64,000 bases of DNA from Natronoarchaeum philippinense. GTDB taxonomy: Archaea; Halobacteriota; Halobacteria; Halobacteriales; Natronoarchaeaceae. The position numbers and the translations under genes were made by a program. The stretch lies in contig NZ_OBEJ01000002.1 of assembly GCF_900215575.1 (NCBI RefSeq), forward strand, positions 186,001-250,000, read 5' to 3'. Shown here in pieces: positions 58,507 to 64,000 of this stretch. The notes under the pieces were generated by a model. The model worked only from the letters and a program-made list of their open reading frames with translations. It searched no databases and was not told the origin of the DNA. How positions within the stretch are numbered: position 1 is the stretch's first letter; each line of letters begins with the position of its first letter.

Positions 58507-60429
58507 ATGAGTTCCGTTGACCAACAACTCGACGAGTTGCGTACAGAGATCAAAAGCGAGCTACCAAGCGACATTTCGGTTTCGGAGGTGAAATACGAGG
58601 GTCCTGAGCTGGTCGTCTACACGCGTGATCCGAAGGAATTCGCCCAGCAGGGCGATCTGATCCGACAGTTGGCCAGCAAACTCCGCAAGCGCATCACCGT
58701 CCGCCCGGATCCCGATGTTCTCGCGGAGCCGCGCGACGCACGCGAACAGATTCTCTCGGTGATTCCCGACGACGCCGGGGTTTCGGATCTCGATTTCCAC
58801 AAAGACACCGGCGAGGTCGTCATCGAGGCCGAAAAGCCCGGTATGGTGATCGGCCGACACGGATCGACGCTCCGAGAGATCACTAAAGAGGTCGGCTGGA
58901 CGCCCGAAGTCGTCCGGACGCCGCCGATCGAGTCCTCGACGGTCTCGAACGTCCGGAACTTCCTCAAGCAGGAACGCGACGAGCGCCGCGACGTGTTAGA
59001 GCGGGTCGGTCGTCAGATCCACCGCGAGGAGATGTCCGACGAGGAGTACGTCCGCATCACGACGCTTGGCTGCTGCCGTGAGGTCGGCCGCGCGGCCTTC
59101 GTCCTCTCGACGCCCGAGACGCGCATCCTCATCGACTGCGGTGACAAGCCCGGCGCGGAAGGCGAGGTGCCGTATCTGCAGGTGCCCGAAGCGCTCGGCG
59201 CTGGCGCGTCGAACCTCGACGCCGTCGTGCTGACCCACGCCCACCTCGACCACTCCGCGCTCCTCCCGCTGCTGTTCAAGTACGGCTACGACGGCCCGAT
59301 CTACACGACCGAGCCCACCCGCGACCTGATGGGCCTACTCCAACTCGACTACCTCGACGTTGCCGCCAAAGAGGGTCGGACGCCGCCCTACGACTCCGAG
59401 ATGGTCCGCGAAGCGATCAAACACACCATCCCGCTGGAGTACGGTGATGTCACCGACATCGCACCCGATGTCAAGCTCACACTGCACAACGCCGGCCACA
59501 TTCTCGGGTCAGCTGTCTCTCACTTCCACATCGGCGACGGTCTCTACAACGTCGCCTTTTCGGGCGACATCCACTACGACGACACGCGCCTGTTCAACGG
59601 CGCCGTCAACGACTTCCCGCGCGTCGAGACGCTCGTCCTCGAATCGACCTACGGCGGCCGCAACGACTACCAGACCGATCAGGACGACGCCGAGCAGAAC
59701 CTCAAGCGCGTCATCAAGGAGACCTACGAGAAGGGCGGCAAGGTGTTGATCCCGGCGTTCGCCGTCGGACGTTCTCAGGAGATGATGCTCGTCCTCGAAG
59801 AGGCGATGCGGAGCGGCGATATCCCCGAGATGCCGGTTCATCTCGACGGGATGATCTGGGAGGCGACTGCGATCCACACGACCTACCCCGAGTACCTGCG
59901 CGACGAGCTTCGTGATCGGATCTTCCACGACGACGAGAACCCGTTCCTCGCCGATCAGTTCAACCACATCGACGGCGGCGAGGAAGAGCGCCAGCAGGTC
60001 GCCGACGACGGCCCCTGTATCATCCTCTCGACCTCCGGGATGGTCACCGGCGGCCCGATCATGTCGTGGCTGCGCCATCTGGGCAGTGACGCCGACAGCA
60101 CCCTGACGTTCGTCGGCTATCAGGCACAGGGAACCCTCGGACGACGCATCCAGAACGGGTGGGACGAGATTCCGATCGACGACGACGACACCGGCCGGCA
60201 GTCGACCCTCTCGCTGAACATGGATGTCGAAACCGTCGAGGGCTTCTCCGGGCACGCCGACCGTCAGGGCCTCGAAAACTTCGTCAAGACGATGAACCCC
60301 CGACCGGAGAAGGTGCTCTGTGTCCACGGCGACGAGTCCTCGACGCAGGATCTCTCCTCGGCGCTGTACCACGACTACAACATGCGGACGTTCGCGCCCA
60401 AGAACCTCGAAACGTTCCGGTTCGTCTAA
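58507..60429 (+). CDS. Beta-CASP ribonuclease aCPSF1 (transcription termination factor)
   Basis: A 640-residue aCPSF1. The N-terminal KH domains include GMVIGRHGSTLREI. The metallo-beta-lactamase core has LTHAHLDHSALLP and GDIHYDD, and the beta-CASP part has TYGGRNDYQ, FAVGRSQEMM and STSGMVTGGP; the last motif FSGHADRQGL and the end VHGDE follow. It is the archaeal 3'-end-forming ribonuclease and general terminator. Start ATG 58507. Host core gene. Confidence 0.95.
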   Translation: MSSVDQQLDELRTEIKSELPSDISVSEVKYEGPELVVYTRDPKEFAQQGDLIRQLASKLRKRITVRPDPDVLAEPRDAREQILSVIPDDAGVSDLDFHKDTGEVVIEAEKPGMVIGRHGSTLREITKEVGWTPEVVRTPPIESSTVSNVRNFLKQERDERRDVLERVGRQIHREEMSDEEYVRITTLGCCREVGRAAFVLSTPETRILIDCGDKPGAEGEVPYLQVPEALGAGASNLDAVVLTHAHLDHSALLPLLFKYGYDGPIYTTEPTRDLMGLLQLDYLDVAAKEGRTPPYDSEMVREAIKHTIPLEYGDVTDIAPDVKLTLHNAGHILGSAVSHFHIGDGLYNVAFSGDIHYDDTRLFNGAVNDFPRVETLVLESTYGGRNDYQTDQDDAEQNLKRVIKETYEKGGKVLIPAFAVGRSQEMMLVLEEAMRSGDIPEMPVHLDGMIWEATAIHTTYPEYLRDELRDRIFHDDENPFLADQFNHIDGGEEERQQVADDGPCIILSTSGMVTGGPIMSWLRHLGSDADSTLTFVGYQAQGTLGRRIQNGWDEIPIDDDDTGRQSTLSLNMDVETVEGFSGHADRQGLENFVKTMNPRPEKVLCVHGDESSTQDLSSALYHDYNMRTFAPKNLETFRFV

Positions 60430-60647
60430 CGGCTTCGCGCACTCTTCGATCACGGGCGTCTCTCCTCCCAACCGAGAGTACGTTCTCGATCGGGCTGCCG
60501 GTGACACTCTCGAATCCGGCATCATTCACGTATGTATCGGTACATACCGGCCCGTTCACCACATATAAACGGCTTATGTGCTGTTTCGCGTGCGTCCTCA
60601 CGATGGGACAGCGGTCAGTACCGGTCACGGCCGATCAAGGTATCGAT

Positions 60648-61385
60648 ATGCCGGAACAAACGACAGACAGCGACTGGAGCCCCGAGCGAGCGTTTTCCGA
60701 CGCCGTCGAGCAGCGCCATCACCGGATCGACGCCGACGAGTGGCAAAACGTCTACGTGATCGGCGATATCCACGGTTGCCTGACCGAACTGAAGGCGCTC
60801 GTCGAACGGATCGACCCCGACCCGGACGAACTGCTCGCGTTTGTCGGCGACCTCGTTCGCAAGGGCCCCGACAGCGCCGGCGTCGTCGAGTACGTTCGGG
60901 ACCGACCCAACGCCGTGCCGGTACTCGGGAACAACGAAGCGAAGGTGCTGCGCGGCGACGCCGATCCCGGGCTCGACGACGAGCACGTCGACTACCTCGA
61001 AACGCTGCCCGCGGTCCTCTCGTGGGGCGACCACGCCGTCGTCCACGGCGGCGTCGATCCGTCCCGTCCGCTGTTCGAGCACGGCGTCGAGGATTTCCTG
61101 ACGATGCGGGCGCCGCTGGGCGACGGGTACGACGGCCCCTTCTGGTTCGAGCAGTACGAGCGCACGCCGCAGGTGTTCTTCGGCCACACCGTCCTCGACG
61201 CCCCGGTCGTAGGCGAGGGGGCGATCGGGCTCGACACCGGCTGTGTCTACGGCGGCGCGCTGACCGCCTACGACTGTGGCGCCGACGAGTTCGTCAGCGT
61301 CCCTGCGCGTGACACCTATCAGGAGCGCTCCCGGTCGAAGTTCGTCGACCCGTCGGAACACGACGTCGACGCCGGCGGACAGTAA
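60648..61385 (+). CDS. PPP-family serine/threonine phosphatase or Ap4A hydrolase-like
   Basis: A 245-residue metallophosphoesterase with the PPP signature: VIGDIHGCLTEL, FVGDLVRKGPDS, VLGNNEAKVL, AVVHGGVDPS and FFGHTVLDAP. PPP proteins dephosphorylate Ser/Thr or hydrolyse diadenosine tetraphosphate. It abuts ppk (stop TAA then ATG one base later), so both may be co-transcribed. Confidence 0.82.
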   Translation: MPEQTTDSDWSPERAFSDAVEQRHHRIDADEWQNVYVIGDIHGCLTELKALVERIDPDPDELLAFVGDLVRKGPDSAGVVEYVRDRPNAVPVLGNNEAKVLRGDADPGLDDEHVDYLETLPAVLSWGDHAVVHGGVDPSRPLFEHGVEDFLTMRAPLGDGYDGPFWFEQYERTPQVFFGHTVLDAPVVGEGAIGLDTGCVYGGALTAYDCGADEFVSVPARDTYQERSRSKFVDPSEHDVDAGGQ

Positions 61386-61386
61386 G

Positions 61387-63708
61387 ATGGCCCCTGACCA
61401 GTCATCGGCAGACGGCAGCGTCGCGGACGCCGACGCGGAGGATGCGCCGGACGACGGCGTCGCCGCCGAGCCCGAAGATGCCCAGCAGTTCGCACCCCCG
61501 CCACGCAACGTGGATGTCGATATCGATGTCGGCGACGACGCCGCGGCGTCCCCGGGATCGGGCGACGATTCGGCGTCCGATGACGGGCCGGCGGTCGATC
61601 TCGACGATCCCGAGTACTACCTCAACCGCGAGCTGAGCGAGCTCGAGTTCCAGCAGCGCGTCCTCCACGAGGCGCTCGACGACCGGAACCCGCTGCTGGA
61701 ACGGGTGAAGTTCCTCTCGATCGTCACCGAGAACCTAGACGAGTTCTTCCGAAAGCGCGTCGGCGGTCTCAAACAGCAGGTGGCCGCGGACGTCACCGAT
61801 CGGACGGCCGACGGCCGGACACCCGGCGAACAGTGGACGGAGGTTCTGGAGGCGAGTCGACCGCTCCTCGAACGCCAATCCGAGTGCTACCGTGAGGAAA
61901 TTCGTCCGGCGCTCGCGGACGAGGGGATCGAAATCCTCGATATCGAGGACCTCTCGCCCGGCGAGCGGACGCAGCTACGGGAGTACTTCGAGCGGTCGAT
62001 CCTGCCCGCGCTGACGCCGCTGACGTTCGACCCGGCCCATCCGTTCCCGTTTATCTCCAACCAGAGCCTCTCGCTGGCCGTGCTGACGCGGGAGTCGCCA
62101 GACGCCGACGTGACGTTCTCGCGCGTGAAGATCCCGCGCAATCAGTTGCGGTTCATCGATGTCGACGAGCTGGTCGACGGCGACGCGGGCGGCGAAACAC
62201 AGCGGTTCGTGCTGCTCGAAGAGCTGGTCCGCAACAACCTCGATCTCCTGTTTCCGGAGGTCGAGATCGTCGACGACGCGCTGTTCCGGGTGACGCGGAA
62301 CGCGGAGGTCCGGCGGGACGAGGAAGTCGCGGAGGACCTGCTGGAAATGGCCGAAGAGGTGATCGAGGAGCGGCGGTTCGCCACGGTCGTCCGACTCGAA
62401 ATCGAGAGCGACGTGCCGGCGGCGATCCTCGACATCCTCCGCGAGCAACTCGATCTCGAAGCGCGCGAGGTCTTCGAGATCGACGGCCCGCTCGACTTCC
62501 GCGACTTCGGGACGCTGCTGGATCTGGACCGTCCGGACCTGTCGGTCGATCGCTGGACGCCCCAGCCTCACCCGCGTCTCGACGATCCCGCGACCGACAT
62601 CTTCGAGGAGATCCGCCGGGACGACGTGCTCGTCCACCACCCGTATCACTCGTTTACCGGCACCGTCCAGCAGTTTCTCGAAGCCGCCGCGGAGGACCCC
62701 GACGTGCTGGCCATCAAGGCGTCGATCTACCGCACCGCCAGCGACTCGCAGGTGATCCAGACGCTGATCGACGCGGCGCGCAACGGCAAGCAGGTCGCCG
62801 TGATGGTCGAACTCAAGGCCCGTTTCGACGAGAAGAACAATCTGGAGTGGGCAAAGCGCCTCGAAGAGGAAGGCATCCACGTCGCCTACGGGACGATCGG
62901 CTACAAGACCCACACCAAGACCTCGCTGGTCGTCCGCCGCGAAGACGACGGCGTCCGTCTGTACTCCCACGTCGGCACCGGAAACTACCACTCCGAGACC
63001 GCAAAGCAGTACGAGGATCTCGGACTGCTCACCGCCGACAGGGATGTCGGCCACGATCTGGTTCGGCTGTTCAACTACTTCACCGGCCACGCGCGCCACG
63101 AGGACTACCGCACGATGCTCGTCGCGCCGGGCAACATGCGCCGCCAGTTCACCGACCTGATCCGCGCCGAGGCGGCGGCAGCCCGAAACGGCGAGGACGC
63201 CCGGATCGTCGCCAAGATGAACCGGCTGGAGGATCCCGAGATCGTCCGTGAGTTGTACGCAGCCTCGATGGCCGGCGTCGATATCGAGCTGATCGTCCGG
63301 GACATCTGTCGACTTCGCCCCGGCGTCGAGGGCGTCAGCGATCGGATCGACGTCTACAGCGTCGTTGGAAGATTCCTCGAACACTCCCGGATCTTCCGGT
63401 TCGAGAACGGCGGCGATCCGCGCTTTTTCGTCGGGTCGGCCGACTGGATGACTCGAAATCTCGACAACCGCGTCGAGACGATCGTCCCGATCGAGGATCC
63501 CGCGCTGCAGGCCGAACTCTCGACGGTGCTGGAGCTCCTGCTCGACGACAACCGTCGTCGATGGGTGATGCATTCGGACGGACGCTACGAACAGCTCGTG
63601 CCGGGCGACGACCAGTCTCGATCGACGCACCAACGACTGATGGAGCGAGCTCGTTCGGGACGCCACTGCGCGCGCCGCGTCAGTAGCGACGGGGGAGACG
63701 AGTCCTAA
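61387..63708 (+). CDS. ppk1: Polyphosphate kinase 1
   Basis: A 773-residue PPK1. After an acidic N-terminal extension of about 65 residues the family pattern begins (YYLNRELSELEFQQRVLHEAL, NLDEFFRKRVGGL). The catalytic part includes ASIYRTASDSQVIQTLIDAARNGKQV, YGTIGYKTHTKTSLVVRRED, YSHVGTGNYHSETAK (active-site His), and the ending RFFVGSADWMTRNLDNRVETI. Makes polyphosphate from ATP reversibly. Host gene. Confidence 0.93.
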   Translation: MAPDQSSADGSVADADAEDAPDDGVAAEPEDAQQFAPPPRNVDVDIDVGDDAAASPGSGDDSASDDGPAVDLDDPEYYLNRELSELEFQQRVLHEALDDRNPLLERVKFLSIVTENLDEFFRKRVGGLKQQVAADVTDRTADGRTPGEQWTEVLEASRPLLERQSECYREEIRPALADEGIEILDIEDLSPGERTQLREYFERSILPALTPLTFDPAHPFPFISNQSLSLAVLTRESPDADVTFSRVKIPRNQLRFIDVDELVDGDAGGETQRFVLLEELVRNNLDLLFPEVEIVDDALFRVTRNAEVRRDEEVAEDLLEMAEEVIEERRFATVVRLEIESDVPAAILDILREQLDLEAREVFEIDGPLDFRDFGTLLDLDRPDLSVDRWTPQPHPRLDDPATDIFEEIRRDDVLVHHPYHSFTGTVQQFLEAAAEDPDVLAIKASIYRTASDSQVIQTLIDAARNGKQVAVMVELKARFDEKNNLEWAKRLEEEGIHVAYGTIGYKTHTKTSLVVRREDDGVRLYSHVGTGNYHSETAKQYEDLGLLTADRDVGHDLVRLFNYFTGHARHEDYRTMLVAPGNMRRQFTDLIRAEAAAARNGEDARIVAKMNRLEDPEIVRELYAASMAGVDIELIVRDICRLRPGVEGVSDRIDVYSVVGRFLEHSRIFRFENGGDPRFFVGSADWMTRNLDNRVETIVPIEDPALQAELSTVLELLLDDNRRRWVMHSDGRYEQLVPGDDQSRSTHQRLMERARSGRHCARRVSSDGGDES

Positions 63709-63872
63709 CGCCATCGGATAGAATATCGGCCGGACGCCGAAGGGTAGCTCGCCACTGTCGTTCCGGTCCCGACTGTCGGCGTCGCCCCGCCGTGGCATCG
63801 TCTCGCAGCGGCTACGCTATCGAGCGTTTCAGTCGGGCGAAACGAGAGAATCGGTAACCCCGTGTCGAGACG

Positions 63873-64000
63873 TTACTCCGGCTTCAGCCCTTCGTCCTGC
63901 ACGCGCATGATCGCCTCGCCGTCGGCGAGGTTCGGTGCGTCGACCAGTTTGAACACGCGCTTGTTACCCTTGGACTTGCGGATGTAGACCCGGAACGTCG
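63873..64000 (-). CDS. Partial gene at the window edge, C-terminal end
   Basis: The last 41 codons read TFRVYIRKSKGNKRVFKLVD, ending RVQDEGLKPE. Codon use is normal. The protein cannot be named from this short piece; the start lies outside the window. Confidence 0.6.
   Translation of the reverse strand, partial: TFRVYIRKSKGNKRVFKLVDAPNLADGEAIMRVQDEGLKPE

Overview
The window is haloarchaeal (class Halobacteria). Proteins are strongly acidic, GC is high, and many genes are leaderless with a TATA-like box about 25-30 bp before the start codon. Chromosomal markers include aIF5A, agmatinase, aCPSF1, archaeal-type ProRS and endonuclease III. I cannot name the genus.

Two blocks of ordinary chromosome flank one large integrated element. 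The left block (1-1789) has agmatinase, aIF5A and the 5' part of the host endonuclease III gene (nth). The right block (54407-64000) has the 3' part of nth, prolyl-tRNA synthetase, a DICT-domain regulator, a small conserved gene, aCPSF1, a PPP-type phosphatase and polyphosphate kinase. Between two 11-bp direct repeats (TACAACCAGAA at 1779-1789 and 54407-54417) lies a 52.6-kb integrative element that cut nth in two. Its integrase lies just inside the left end. A complete, diverged nth lies just inside the right end, so the element appears to bring its own replacement for the gene it breaks.

Element layout: (a) 1.8-5.3 kb: ribbon-helix-helix protein, tyrosine integrase, a small-barrel protein, a zinc-ribbon microprotein and an AT-rich, repeat-rich gap that may be a replication origin. 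(b) 5.3-11.8 kb: unknown proteins, a winged-helix/coiled-coil protein, a Cas4/RecB-like nuclease, an RdfA-like protein and a trypsin-like protease. (c) 11.9-31.6 kb: a defence island with a four-gene Mre11-Rad50-NurA-HerA operon, a Kiwa system (KwaA-KwaB), a restriction-modification cluster (one adenine methylase, two XamI-like paralogues, a third endonuclease-like gene), an extra TATA-binding protein, PUA/EVE-like proteins, and an unrecognised two-gene unit with a PD-(D/E)XK nuclease. (d) 31.8-47.8 kb: NYN and PIN-like proteins, four of five copies of an unrecognised protein family, a short tyrosine recombinase, a lipoprotein with its probable regulator and palindromic operator, and several small regulators. 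(e) 48.2-53.5 kb: an array of small acidic genes, six of them preceded by a repeated leader module (hairpin plus GGAGGTGAT, a full complement of the 16S rRNA 3' end, unusually far from the start codon), next to a highly structured gene-free stretch. (f) the replacement nth at the right border.

The most unusual items are the nth replacement arrangement, the repeated hairpin/GGAGGTGAT array, the five-copy protein family, the strand-biased TCGTTGGTAAC motif scattered through the element, and the dense co-location of known and possibly unknown defence genes. No CRISPR array, rRNA or convincing canonical tRNA gene was seen.
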